Source: Albitalea sp966211955 | Lineage (GTDB): Bacteria > Pseudomonadota > Gammaproteobacteria > Burkholderiales > Burkholderiaceae_C | Reading direction: 5' to 3' | DNA length: 64,000 nt | Assembly (NCBI GenBank): GCA_966211955.1 | Contig: CBIHOF010000024.1 | Span: forward strand, 1-64,000 | In this document: piece by piece, positions 27,210 to 36,127 of the stretch | How positions within the stretch are numbered: the first letter of the stretch is position 1 | Layout: each line of letters starts with the position of its first letter | Position numbers and translations under genes: made by a program | Notes under the pieces: generated by a model | Databases searched by the model: none | The model's input: the letters and a program-made list of their open reading frames with translations, nothing else | What the model was told of the DNA's origin: nothing

Positions 27210-27566
27210 ATGGGAAGACTCACCACTCACGTTCTCGACACCATGCACGGGAGGCCCGCCGCCGGCATGCAGGTGCGCCTGTACTGGCTGGGCGATGACG
27301 TGGTGCCATCGGTGCTCGCCACGCTCGCGCTCAATGCCGATGGCCGCGCCGACGGACCGCTGCTCGAAGGCGATGCGTTCAAGGTGGGCCGCTATCGGCT
27401 GGTGTTCGACGTGGCGGCGTATTTCAGAGGGCGTGGCGTGGTGCTTGCCGACCCTGCATTCCTCGATGACGTGCCGATCGACTTCGGCATCTCGGATGCA
27501 TCGTCCCACTACCACGTGCCGCTGCTGGTGAGCCCGTGGTCGTACTCCACCTATCGCGGCAGCTGA
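27210..27566 (+). CDS. uraH: 5-hydroxyisourate hydrolase (transthyretin-like)
   Basis: A 118-residue transthyretin-like hydrolase. The hallmarks are the N-terminal LTTHVLDTMHGRPAAGM, the central beta domain, HYHVPLLVSPWSYSTYRGS and the obligatory C-terminal YRGS. The catalytic His, Arg and His residues fall in these conserved blocks. It converts 5-hydroxyisourate to OHCU, the substrate of the UraD domain encoded on the opposite strand. Normal length and an intact tetrapeptide indicate a working enzyme. It begins a plus-strand unit with puuD and hyi. Confidence 0.95.
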   Translation: MGRLTTHVLDTMHGRPAAGMQVRLYWLGDDVVPSVLATLALNADGRADGPLLEGDAFKVGRYRLVFDVAAYFRGRGVVLADPAFLDDVPIDFGISDASSHYHVPLLVSPWSYSTYRGS

Positions 27567-27570
27567 GCCG

Positions 27571-28770
27571 ATGGAAAGCTACCTGCTCGACTGGGTCAAT
27601 CTCCTGCTTCGCTGGTCGCACGTGGTGGTCGCCATCGCATGGATCGGCGCATCCTTCTACTTCGTCTTTCTCGACCTGAGCCTCACACCGCCCACCGACC
27701 CGGCCTTGAAAGCCAAGGGCGTGGACGGCGAGCTGTGGGCGGTGCACGGCGGCGGCTTCTACAACCCGCAGAAGTACCTCGTCTCGCCGGGGCGCATCCC
27801 CGAGAAGCTGCACTGGTTCTACTGGGAGAGCTACTCGACCTGGCTCACCGGCTTTGCGCTCTTCACGGTGCTCTACCTCTTCCAGGCGTCGACCTTCCTC
27901 ATCGATCGCAACGTGCATGTTTGGTCACCGCCCGCGGCCATCGCGGCGGCGCTCGGGTTTCTTGTCGGCTTCTGGTTGATCTACAACTTCGCCTGCCGCT
28001 GGTTCGGCGAGCGCGAGGGCGGGGACCGCATCGTCGGCGTGATCGTCGTTGTCGCGGTGGTGCTTGCTGCGTGGTCGGCTTGCCAACTCTTCGCAGGGCG
28101 TGCTGCCTTCGTGCTGGTGGGGGCGATGCTGGCAACCGCGATGACCGCCAACGTCGCGCACTGGATCATCCCGGGCCAGCGCAAGGTCATCGCGCAGCTC
28201 AAAGCCGGCGAGCCGGTGGACCCGATCCACGGGCGACGCGGCAAGCAGCGCAGCGTGCACAACACCTACTTCACGCTGCCCGTGCTCATCGCGATGTTGA
28301 GCAATCACTACGGCTTCCTGTACGTGGTGCCCAACAACTGGCTCGTGCTGGTGGCACTGATGGCCGCGGGCGCGCTGATTCGCCATTCCTTCGTCGCGCG
28401 ACACCAGGCGCTGGTGCACGGCCGCCGCGTGCCCTGGGAATTCGCGATCGTTGGTGTGCTGATCATTGGTGGGCTGGCCGTGTGGCTCGCGCCTCGACCC
28501 CGGCCGCTCACGAGCGTCGGCGCGAACAAGGTGCAGTTCAGCCAGGTGCGCGCCGTCATCGCGCAACGCTGCGTGCTGTGCCACAACGAGCAGATCGTCA
28601 GCAAGAACGTGCAACTGCACACGCCGGCGCTCATCGCGCAGCATGCGCAGCAGATCTACCAGCAAGCGGTGGTGCAGAAGACCATGCCGCTGAACAACGC
28701 CACGCAGATCACCGACGATGAGCGTGCCTTGCTCGGTCGCTGGTTCGAGGCGGGCGCTCCCACGAACTGA
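27571..28770 (+). CDS. puuD: Membrane-bound urate hydroxylase PuuD with cytochrome c domain
   Basis: A 399-residue protein. About eight or nine membrane segments (residues 10-310) form the DUF989/urate oxidase N-terminal domain, starting LLRWSHVVVAIAWIGASFYF. A periplasmic cytochrome c-like domain follows, with heme motif CVLCH at residues 334-338 and a likely axial Met in KTMPLNNATQ. PuuD oxidises urate to 5-hydroxyisourate and passes electrons to the respiratory chain instead of using O2 directly. It starts four bases after uraH, which acts on its product. Confidence 0.93.
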   Translation: MESYLLDWVNLLLRWSHVVVAIAWIGASFYFVFLDLSLTPPTDPALKAKGVDGELWAVHGGGFYNPQKYLVSPGRIPEKLHWFYWESYSTWLTGFALFTVLYLFQASTFLIDRNVHVWSPPAAIAAALGFLVGFWLIYNFACRWFGEREGGDRIVGVIVVVAVVLAAWSACQLFAGRAAFVLVGAMLATAMTANVAHWIIPGQRKVIAQLKAGEPVDPIHGRRGKQRSVHNTYFTLPVLIAMLSNHYGFLYVVPNNWLVLVALMAAGALIRHSFVARHQALVHGRRVPWEFAIVGVLIIGGLAVWLAPRPRPLTSVGANKVQFSQVRAVIAQRCVLCHNEQIVSKNVQLHTPALIAQHAQQIYQQAVVQKTMPLNNATQITDDERALLGRWFEAGAPTN

Positions 28771-28771
28771 C

Positions 28772-29560
28772 ATGCCGCGCTTCGCTGCCAACCTCACGCT
28801 GATGTTCACCGAGGTGCCCTTCCTCGAACGCTTCGAGCGCGCGGCGAAGGCGGGGTTCGATGCGGTGGAGTTCCAATTTCCGTATGCGTGGGCGAAGGAG
28901 GACGTCGCGGCTGCCTTGAAGGCCAGCGGATTGAAGGCGGTGCTTCACAACCTGCCGGCGGGGGACTGGGCGGCGGGCAATCGGGGCCTTGCCTGCTTGT
29001 CGGATCGAGTGGTGGAGTTTCGCGAGAGCGTCCCGCTGGCGATTGAATACGCAAAGGCGCTCGGCGTCGATCGCCTGCATTGCCTGTCGGGCATCGAGCC
29101 CACCGATCGCCCGGCCGACAACGTGCGCCGCACCTATGTCGAGAACCTTCGCTTCGCCTCCGCCGAGACCGCGGCCGCAGGCATCCGCTTGCTCATCGAG
29201 CCGATCAACCGCTACGACATCCCCGGCATGTACTTGCACAGCAGTGCACAGGCCATCGACGTGATGAACGAGGTTGGGTCGGACAACCTCTTCCTGCAGT
29301 ACGACATCTACCACGCACAACGCAGCGAGGGCGAACTCGCGGCGACGATGCACCGATTGCTGCCCCACATCGGCCACATCCAGATTGCTGACAATCCCGG
29401 CCGGCATGAACCGGGGACGGGGGAGATCAACTTCGCCTTCTTGTTCGAGCTGATGGATCGGCTGGGCTACGAGGGCTGGGTGGGTTGCGAGTACGTGCCG
29501 CTGGGCAAGACAGAGGCGGGGCTCACGTGGATGGGACGCAGAGGTGCTATCCGCCAATGA
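28772..29560 (+). CDS. hyi: Hydroxypyruvate isomerase
   Basis: A 262-residue xylose-isomerase-like TIM barrel of the Hyi type, with MPRFAANLTLMFTEVPFLER at the start, GIRLLIEPINRYDIPGMYL, FLQYDIYHAQRSEGEL and HIGHIQIADNPGRHEPGTGE. Glu and His residues in these runs are the metal and catalytic ligands. It interconverts hydroxypyruvate and tartronate semialdehyde. In purine catabolism it would help channel glyoxylate derived from ureidoglycolate into central metabolism. Its ATG follows the puuD stop by one base; a longer ORF start inside puuD was rejected. Confidence 0.9.
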   Translation: MPRFAANLTLMFTEVPFLERFERAAKAGFDAVEFQFPYAWAKEDVAAALKASGLKAVLHNLPAGDWAAGNRGLACLSDRVVEFRESVPLAIEYAKALGVDRLHCLSGIEPTDRPADNVRRTYVENLRFASAETAAAGIRLLIEPINRYDIPGMYLHSSAQAIDVMNEVGSDNLFLQYDIYHAQRSEGELAATMHRLLPHIGHIQIADNPGRHEPGTGEINFAFLFELMDRLGYEGWVGCEYVPLGKTEAGLTWMGRRGAIRQ

Positions 29561-29590
29561 CACGGGTTGCCATGATGGAGTGCGGCATGA

Positions 29591-29701
29591 GTGATCTACC
29601 GTGTCGCGGCAATCTACCGGTATTCGAACGACGAGCTTCTTATCGTTGCGATCGCGCACGACCGCCAGCGACCCGGATACTGGGTTCATCGGTCAGATTG
29701 A
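29591..29701 (+). pseudogene. C-terminal remnant of a RelE/ParE-type toxin gene
   Basis: The 36 codons up to the TGA at 29701 read VIYRVAAIYRY, then SNDELLIVAIAHDRQ, then RPGYWVHRSD. This is the hallmark end of RelE/ParE toxins (the Y-R-V-x-Y core, I-V-A-I-A-H, and R-R/Q-P-x-Y-W). A stop codon lies directly upstream in the same frame (29588-29590), and no matching N-terminal part or antitoxin gene is found, so the rest has been lost. It lies between the convergent hyi and xdhC genes. It records a past toxin-antitoxin insertion and deletion. Confidence 0.6.
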
Positions 29702-29712
29702 GCGCGCTCAGC

Positions 29713-30549
29713 TCAGCTCAACGCAAGCAACTGCGCCACCACTGACACGGCGATGATTTCAGGCTCCTTGCCGATGATCGTGGGCAGGCCGATCGGGCAG
29801 GTCATGCGGGCGATGGCCTCTGGCGCAATGCCTCTCGCCTCGAAGCGATGGATGAAGCGCTCGCGTTTCGTCGCTGAGCCGATCAGCCCGAGATAGCGGA
29901 AGTCACCGCGGCGCAAGACCGCTTCGCAGATTCGCATGTCGAGGTCGTGGCTGTGCGTGAGGACGAGATAGCTCGCGTTCGCCGGTGCATGAGCCACTTC
30001 CGCATCGATCTCATCGACGCAGAGCTTGCGGATGTGGGCCGGCCACTCGCCGCCACCCAGCGAGTGCGGAAACTCCGTGTCGCGTTCATCGATCCAGTCG
30101 ACGGTGACATCAAGGCTCACGAGCAAGTGCGCGATGGCGCGGCCGACGTGGCCGGCGCCGAAAAGCTGCAGGTGAATGCGCGGCGACGCCACCGGCCAAG
30201 TCGCAAGCACAGCCGCATCGAGCGCCGCGAAGACGAGCTCAAGCGCACCACCGCAGCACTGCCCGAGCGACGGGCCGAGGGCAAAACGCTGCGTGTGCCG
30301 CTGCATTTCGCCGGTGCGCAGCATCTCGCGGGCAATCGCAATCGCTTGCAGTTCCAGATGTCCACCGCCAATGGTGCCGATGCAATCGCCATCTTCGTCA
30401 CCACTGCGGTCGCCCTCGCTCACAAGCATCCGCGTGCCTCGTTCACGCGGGACCGAGCCCTTCGCCTCGTTCACCTCGACCACCACCGCACGACGGCCTT
30501 GCGCGAGCCATCGTTCGGCAGTGAGGCGAACGTCGCGGTCCATGCTCAT
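29713..30549 (-). CDS. xdhC: Xanthine dehydrogenase accessory protein XdhC
   Basis: A 278-residue XdhC/CoxI-family protein. The N-terminal part has RRAVVVEVNEAKGSVPRERG and IGTIGGGHLELQAI with the conserved QCCGG cysteines. The C-terminal part is a Rossmann-like domain with LQLFGAGHVGRAIAHLL and YLGLIGSATKRERF. XdhC binds and sulfurates the molybdenum cofactor and protects it before insertion into XDH. The ATG at 30549 overlaps the xdh stop (ATGA), so it is made together with its client enzyme. Confidence 0.92.
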   Translation of the reverse strand: MSMDRDVRLTAERWLAQGRRAVVVEVNEAKGSVPRERGTRMLVSEGDRSGDEDGDCIGTIGGGHLELQAIAIAREMLRTGEMQRHTQRFALGPSLGQCCGGALELVFAALDAAVLATWPVASPRIHLQLFGAGHVGRAIAHLLVSLDVTVDWIDERDTEFPHSLGGGEWPAHIRKLCVDEIDAEVAHAPANASYLVLTHSHDLDMRICEAVLRRGDFRYLGLIGSATKRERFIHRFEARGIAPEAIARMTCPIGLPTIIGKEPEIIAVSVVAQLLALS

Positions 30550-33500
30550 CCACCCCTGGCCGCATTCACCGCATTCACCGCCGCCAGCACCGACTCCGCC
30601 GTCGCTGGCGCCCGCAGCGGCGGATCCACCCGATGCCCGCCCGCTGCCGACACCGCGTCGCGGATCGCGAAGAACACCGAGAAGGCCAGCAGCAGCGGCG
30701 GCTCGCCCACCGCCTTGCTGCGGTGGATGCTGTCGTGCACGTTGGCGTTGTCGTGGAGACGCACGTTGAGCACCGGCGGGCAGTCGTTGGCCGTCGGGAT
30801 CTTGTAGGTGCTGGGTGCATGCGTCCACAACAGGCCAGACTGCGGGTGCCACACGAGCTCTTCGGTCGTGAGCCATCCCATGCCTTGGATGAACGCGCCT
30901 TCCACCTGCCCGATGTCCACGGCAGGATTCAGCGAGCGGCCGACGTCGTGCAGGATGTCCGCGCGCAGCACCTTCGATTCGCCGGTGAGCGTGTCGATCT
31001 CCACTTCGCTCACCGCCGCGCCGTAGGCGAAGTAGTAGAAGGGCCGGCCCTGCAGCGTGTCGCGGTTCCAGCTGAGCCCCGGCGTGGCGTAGAAGCCATC
31101 GGACCACAGCTGCACGCGCGCCTCGTAGGCCATGTGCACCAGTTCCTCGAAGGGCAAGGCGCGCTCGCCGGCATGCACCGCATCGCCGGCAAAGCGCACG
31201 GCCGATGCATCCACGCCGAAGACACCCGCCGCCACACCGGCCAGCCGCTCGCGGATCTGCCGTGCCGCGTCCTGCGCTGCCTTGCCGTTGAGGTCACTGC
31301 CCGAGGACGCCGCCGTGGCCGAGGTGTTGACGACCTTGTGCGTGTCGGTCGCACTCACGCGCACGCGCGCAAGGCTCACGCCGAGTTCATGCGCCACCAC
31401 CTGGGCCACCTTGGTGTGCAGCCCCTGGCCCATCTCGGTGCCGCCGTGGTTCACGAGGATGGAGCCATCGGTGTACACATGCACCAGCGCACCCGCTTGG
31501 TTGAGATGCTTGACGTTGAAGGAGATGCCGAACTTCACCGGCGTGAGCGCGATGCCGCGCTTCTTCACTTCGCTCGCCGCGTTGAAGGCGGTGATGCCTT
31601 CGCGCCGCGCGCGGTACTCGCTCGTGCGCTCGAGTTCAGCCACGAGCGGCTCGATGATGTTGTCGTCCACCGCCTGGCCGTACGGCGTCACATTCTTGTC
31701 GGCCACGCCGTAGAAGTTGGCACGCCGTACATCCAGCGCATCGTGCCCCAGCGTGCGGGCGATGCTGTCGAGGATGTTCTCGGTGACGATCGCGCCCTGC
31801 GGCCCGCCGAAGCCGCGGAAGGCGGTGTTGCTCTGCGTGTTCGTGCGCGCCGAGTAGCCGTGCATGGACACCTCGGGCAGCCAGTAGGCGTTGTCGACGT
31901 GGCACAGCGCGCGCGTCATCACGGGGGCTGAGAGATCGGCGGAGTGGCCTGCGCGCGAGATCAGCGTCAGCTCATAGCCGAGCACGCGCCCGTCATCGTC
32001 GAAGCCGACCTCGTAGTCGTACTCGAAGCAGTGCCGTCGCCCGGTGATGAGGAAGTCGTCGTCACGGTCCGCGCGCAGCTTCACCGGCTTGTTCAGGCGT
32101 CGCGCTGCGATGGCTGCGATGCAGGCGAACTGGGCCGACTGCGATTCCTTGCCGCCGAAGCCGCCACCCATGCGCCGGCATTCCACACGCACATCCGCTG
32201 AGCGCAGGCCAAGCGCCGTGGCGACGTGATGCTGCATCTCGCTCGGGTGCTGCGTGGAGCAGTGCACCAGCATGCCGCCGTCTTCCAGGGGCACGGCGTG
32301 GCTGATCTGGCCCTCGAGATAGAACTGCTCCTGGCCGCCGACGGTGAAGCTGCCGGACAGCCGACGCGGTGCGGCGTCGATGGCCGCCCGCGCGCCCTGG
32401 CGGCCAGCACTGCGTTCGAGGTGCATCGGCGGCACCGCGTACATCGCTTGGGCATGCGCCTCGCGCGGCGTGAGCACGGCGGGCAGGGCTTCGAGCGTGA
32501 TGACCTCCTTCGCCAAGGCCGACGCACGTCGCGCCTGCAGCCGCGTCCGGGCGATCACCGCGAACACCGGCTGGCCGAGGTAGCGAAGCTCGCCGTCGGC
32601 GAGGATGGGGTCGTCATGCACGATCGCACCGCAGTCGTTCACGCCTGGGATGTCGCGCGCGACCAGTACGTCCACGACACCGGGCATGGCCCGCAGGCGC
32701 TGCACGTCGATGCCGGTGATGCGGCCATGCGCCGCCGGCGACAGGCCAAGCGCGCAATGCAAGGTGCCGACGAGCTCCGGCATGTCGTCGACGTAGCGTG
32801 CTTCGCCGGCCACATGCAGATGCGCTGATTCATGCGCCCGGCCGGTGCCGACTTCCCCCTCGGGCGTCAGCACGTTCATCGCGTTGCGCTGAGGAGCGGG
32901 CACAAAAAGGGTGGTCGGCGTGGTTGCCGTTGCTTGCGAGATCGCGCTGGCAGCCTGGCTCTCTACCCAGAAGCGCTCCAGGAGATTGCTCGCTGCCTGC
33001 CGGCGGTAGGCAGCACTCGCCCGCATGTCACTCAGCGGTGTGAAGTCCGATTCGAGGGCACGTTGCGCCGCGCGAACCGTCTCCATCGTCCACGGCTGCC
33101 CCGCAAGCGCGGTCTCGGCCTTGGCCGCGCGCTGCACCACCGCCGCCAGCCCGCCATAGGCCAGGCGCACCGAGCGCACCACGCCACCGTCGAGCTCGAC
33201 GCTGAAGCCCGCGCACACAGCGGAGATGTCGCTGTCGAAGCGCTTGCTGATCTTGTACGCGCGCACCGTGCGCCGCGGCGCATCGAGCGGCACGACCATC
33301 GCCTGCAGGAACTCGCCCGGCTCCAGCCGGTTCTTCATGTACCCGGTGTAGAACTCGTCCAGCCGCAGCCGCCGCACGCGCTCGCCGCGCCGCAGCTCCA
33401 CCGAGGCATCGAGCGCCATCAGCACCGGTGCCGAGTCTCCGATGGGCGACCCGTTGGCGATGTTCCCGCCCATGGTGCCGGCGTGGCGGATGGGCGGCGA

Positions 33501-34397
33501 TGCAAAGCGCACCCACATCTCGCGCAACGAGGGCATCCGCTCGGTCAAGGCCGACCATGCGGCTTCCAGCGATGCGCCCGCGCCGATGCGCAGTTCTCGG
33601 CCATTCACGCCATCGATCTGGTCGATGCCCTGCAATGCCGCCACGTTGCAGAGGTAGATCACCTCTCCCAGGTCGCGGAATTGCTTGTTGACCCACACGC
33701 CGATGTCCGTGCCTCCCGCCAGCAGCCTTGCGGCCGGGCGCTGCATGAACAAGGCAGCCAGCTCATCCAGCGACGACGGCGCATGAAAGCCACCAGACCC
33801 TGGCGACGTCGAGGCCAGCTCGCGCAAGGCCGCCACCATCGGTGCGTCATCCACCCGGACCGCCGGCAGCTCGAACATCCGTTGCCCAGCGTCGAGGATC
33901 GGCCGATACCCCGTGCACCGGCACAAGTTGCCCGCCAGCTCATCCGCCATTGCCGCTCGGTCGGGCCGCGTGCCATCACCCATGTGTCGCTCGTAGGCCG
34001 CCCACAGCGACATCACGAACCCCGGCGTGCAGAAACCGCACTGCGAACCATGGCACTCCACCATCGCCTGCTGTACGGGATGCAGCGCGCCGCCCGCCAT
34101 CGCCTTCAGGTCCTCCACGGTGAACAAGGCCTTGCCATGCAGCGTGGGCACGAAGCGCATGCAGGCGTTGACGGTCTCCAGCCGAAGAGCGGGCGCGGAA
34201 GAGCCGGCGCCGTCCTGGGGCAAATCGCCGATGACCACGGTGCATGCACCACAATCGCCCTCGTTGCAGCCTTCCTTGGTCCCGGTGCAATGGGCGTCTT
34301 CACGCAGCCAGTCGAGCACGGTGCGGGTGGCCGGCACGTCGTCGACGCTGACGATGCGCCCGCGGTGGTAGAAACGTATGGCTTGCGACGATGTCAT
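30546..34397 (-). CDS. xdhAB: Single-chain xanthine dehydrogenase (XdhA-XdhB fusion)
   Basis: A 1283-residue polypeptide holding both bacterial XDH subunits. Residues 1-180 carry two [2Fe-2S] clusters (C44, C49, C52, C79; then C120, C123, C159, C161). Residues about 200-485 form the FAD domain with LLAGGTDIGVWV (226-237). After a Ser/Ala/Thr linker (about 483-500), a former XdhB start can be seen at MNVLTPEGEVG (507-517), followed by the molybdopterin domain with FYLEGQ, FGGKESQS, RGFGGPQG and GGTEMGQGLHTK. It oxidises hypoxanthine and xanthine to urate, reducing NAD+. The domain order equals that of eukaryotic XDH. Confidence 0.93.
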   Translation of the reverse strand: MTSSQAIRFYHRGRIVSVDDVPATRTVLDWLREDAHCTGTKEGCNEGDCGACTVVIGDLPQDGAGSSAPALRLETVNACMRFVPTLHGKALFTVEDLKAMAGGALHPVQQAMVECHGSQCGFCTPGFVMSLWAAYERHMGDGTRPDRAAMADELAGNLCRCTGYRPILDAGQRMFELPAVRVDDAPMVAALRELASTSPGSGGFHAPSSLDELAALFMQRPAARLLAGGTDIGVWVNKQFRDLGEVIYLCNVAALQGIDQIDGVNGRELRIGAGASLEAAWSALTERMPSLREMWVRFASPPIRHAGTMGGNIANGSPIGDSAPVLMALDASVELRRGERVRRLRLDEFYTGYMKNRLEPGEFLQAMVVPLDAPRRTVRAYKISKRFDSDISAVCAGFSVELDGGVVRSVRLAYGGLAAVVQRAAKAETALAGQPWTMETVRAAQRALESDFTPLSDMRASAAYRRQAASNLLERFWVESQAASAISQATATTPTTLFVPAPQRNAMNVLTPEGEVGTGRAHESAHLHVAGEARYVDDMPELVGTLHCALGLSPAAHGRITGIDVQRLRAMPGVVDVLVARDIPGVNDCGAIVHDDPILADGELRYLGQPVFAVIARTRLQARRASALAKEVITLEALPAVLTPREAHAQAMYAVPPMHLERSAGRQGARAAIDAAPRRLSGSFTVGGQEQFYLEGQISHAVPLEDGGMLVHCSTQHPSEMQHHVATALGLRSADVRVECRRMGGGFGGKESQSAQFACIAAIAARRLNKPVKLRADRDDDFLITGRRHCFEYDYEVGFDDDGRVLGYELTLISRAGHSADLSAPVMTRALCHVDNAYWLPEVSMHGYSARTNTQSNTAFRGFGGPQGAIVTENILDSIARTLGHDALDVRRANFYGVADKNVTPYGQAVDDNIIEPLVAELERTSEYRARREGITAFNAASEVKKRGIALTPVKFGISFNVKHLNQAGALVHVYTDGSILVNHGGTEMGQGLHTKVAQVVAHELGVSLARVRVSATDTHKVVNTSATAASSGSDLNGKAAQDAARQIRERLAGVAAGVFGVDASAVRFAGDAVHAGERALPFEELVHMAYEARVQLWSDGFYATPGLSWNRDTLQGRPFYYFAYGAAVSEVEIDTLTGESKVLRADILHDVGRSLNPAVDIGQVEGAFIQGMGWLTTEELVWHPQSGLLWTHAPSTYKIPTANDCPPVLNVRLHDNANVHDSIHRSKAVGEPPLLLAFSVFFAIRDAVSAAGGHRVDPPLRAPATAESVLAAVNAVNAARGG

Positions 34398-34444
34398 TGG
34401 AGACGTGCTTGCAAGAAGTAATCCGACACCCGTTCGATGCATAT

Positions 34445-34714
34445 TAGGGCCTGTTAACACTGAATGCGTGCCCACGTGACTCAGGAAACGCTCCCCGGCA
34501 AGGCGCAAAGCGCAGACGTGGGTTGTCCCACGTCGAGCATTTGCAACGCGGCCGGGGAGCGTTTCCTGAGATCACCCGAAGGGCCGGTAGCTGGCGGGCC
34601 ACAGGGCGTCGTTACGACCTCGTTGTGTGCCGGAGGCACACCGCCTCGGCCGCGCCTAGCCCTGTGGCCCGCCAGCTACCGGCGTGGGCACGCATTCAGT
34701 GTTAGCAGGCCCTA
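34445..34714. repeat. Three-branched palindromic element between xdh and guaD
   Basis: This stretch holds no gene and fills most of the 353-base xdh-guaD gap. An outer inverted repeat (34446-34476 with 34683-34713) matches at 30 of 31 positions and is bounded by TA on both sides. Inside are two perfect inverted repeats side by side: 34480-34499 with 34551-34570 (20 of 20), and 34583-34607 with 34659-34683 (25 of 25). Each encloses a smaller hairpin (8-base arms at 34515-34534; TGTGCC/GGCACA at 34626-34640). The whole can fold as a three-way junction with little unpaired sequence. TA flanks suggest a MITE moved by an IS630/Tc1-type transposase; a structured RNA is the alternative. Confidence 0.8.
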
Positions 34715-34750
34715 CCATCCGTCCGACCGTCGGATGCCAGCGAGGTGGGC

Positions 34751-36127
34751 ATGAGTCTGGAAGCCGAATTGCCGTCTGCGCTCACCGAAGTGCTGGCCGA
34801 GGAAGCCGTGGCGCTGGCGGCTGCCTCGCCGTTGCAGCGGATCGCCCTGCGCGGGGACCTGCTGGACTTCACCACGCAGCCCGAATGGGGCGCGGTCGAT
34901 TCGCCCGCGGTGCGATTTCGGGAAGACCATTGGCTCCTGATCGAGGACGGCCGCATCGTCGGCGCGCAGCCGGGCAGCGATGCGCCCGACGCCAGCTGGA
35001 CGCGGCGCGACCACCGCGGCCGGCTCATCCTGCCGGGCTTCATCGACACGCACGTGCACAGCCCGCAGCTGGACGTCATCGCGAGCCACGGCACCGAACT
35101 GCTCGATTGGCTCAACACCTACACCTTCCCGGCCGAGCGGCGCTATGCGGACGTGATCGAGTCGCAAGCCGGCGCGGCGCGCTTTCTTGATGCGCTGCTC
35201 AGCCACGGCACGACCAGTGCGGTCGTTTTCCCCACGGTGCACAAGGTGAGCACCGATGCGCTCTTCGCCGGGGCGCAGGAGCGCGGGATGCGGCTCATCG
35301 CCGGCAAGGTGCTGATGGACCGGAACGCCCCCGACGGCCTTCGCGACGAGGCACCCGACTTCGGCGCTCGCGATTGCGTGGACCTGATCGACCGCTGGCA
35401 TGGCGTGGATCGCCTGGCCTATGCGGTGACGGTGCGCTTCGCGCCCACGAGCACGCCGGGGCAGCTCGCCATGGCCGGCCAGCTGTGCACGTCATATCCG
35501 GGCCTCTACATGCAGACCCACCTCGCCGAGAACCGAGCCGAGGTGAAGTGGGTGCATGAACTCTTTCCCGATGCGCGCAGCTACCTCGACGTGTACGAAC
35601 GCGCCGGCTTGCTCAATGCACGGGGCGTCTTTGCGCACGGCATCTGGCTCGACGACGACGACCGTGCCGTGCTGCGCGACAGCCGCGCGCAGATCGCGCA
35701 CAGCCCGTCATCCAATCTCTTCCTCGGCAGCGGACTGTTCGATTGGCGCGCAGCCGACGATGCCGGGGTCGCGGTGAGCGTGGCCACCGACGTGGGTGGC
35801 GGCACCAGCTTGTCGCTGCAGCGCACGCTGGCTGACGCCTACAAGGTCCAGGCCTTGCAAGGGGAGCGGCTGACGGCCTGGCGGGCCCTGCATGCGGCGA
35901 CACTCGGGGCCGCGGCGGCGCTCGGGCTGAACGAAGAGATCGGCTCGCTCAGCACCGGCTGCGCGGCAGACGTGTGCGTGTGGGACTGGTCGTCGGGGCC
36001 GGTGGCGAGCCGCCGCCACGAGCTGGCGCAAAACCTGCACGAGCGGGTCTTCGCATGGCTGACCTTGTCGGATGAAAGAAACCTGGTGACTGCTTTCGTG
36101 AAGGGGACCGCTCGGTATGAGCGATGA
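34751..36127 (+). CDS. guaD: Guanine deaminase
   Basis: A 458-residue amidohydrolase. Metal ligands are seen in LPGFIDTHVHSPQLDVIASH (HxH), MQTHLAENRAEVKWV (His plus the catalytic Glu), FAHGIWLDDDD (His) and SVATDVGGGTSLSLQRTL (Asp). LLDWLNTYTFPAERRY is typical of guanine deaminase. It converts guanine to xanthine, feeding the fused XDH encoded divergently. The ATG at 34751 follows GAGGTGGGC; a GTG two codons upstream is possible. It begins a plus-strand unit with the BMP-type transporter, which it overlaps by four bases. Confidence 0.95.
   Translation: MSLEAELPSALTEVLAEEAVALAAASPLQRIALRGDLLDFTTQPEWGAVDSPAVRFREDHWLLIEDGRIVGAQPGSDAPDASWTRRDHRGRLILPGFIDTHVHSPQLDVIASHGTELLDWLNTYTFPAERRYADVIESQAGAARFLDALLSHGTTSAVVFPTVHKVSTDALFAGAQERGMRLIAGKVLMDRNAPDGLRDEAPDFGARDCVDLIDRWHGVDRLAYAVTVRFAPTSTPGQLAMAGQLCTSYPGLYMQTHLAENRAEVKWVHELFPDARSYLDVYERAGLLNARGVFAHGIWLDDDDRAVLRDSRAQIAHSPSSNLFLGSGLFDWRAADDAGVAVSVATDVGGGTSLSLQRTLADAYKVQALQGERLTAWRALHAATLGAAAALGLNEEIGSLSTGCAADVCVWDWSSGPVASRRHELAQNLHERVFAWLTLSDERNLVTAFVKGTARYER

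Noticed and set aside
29485..29745. An 86-codon plus-strand open frame over the end of hyi and the following gap
   Set aside because: It is out of frame with hyi and has no ribosome site or domain; the toxin-remnant frame explains the region better.
34445..34714. Integron attC site or purine riboswitch reading of the palindromic element
   Set aside because: The ends do not fit the RYYYAAC/GTTRRRY core sites, no integrase or cassette is near, and the conserved purine riboswitch junction bases are not seen.
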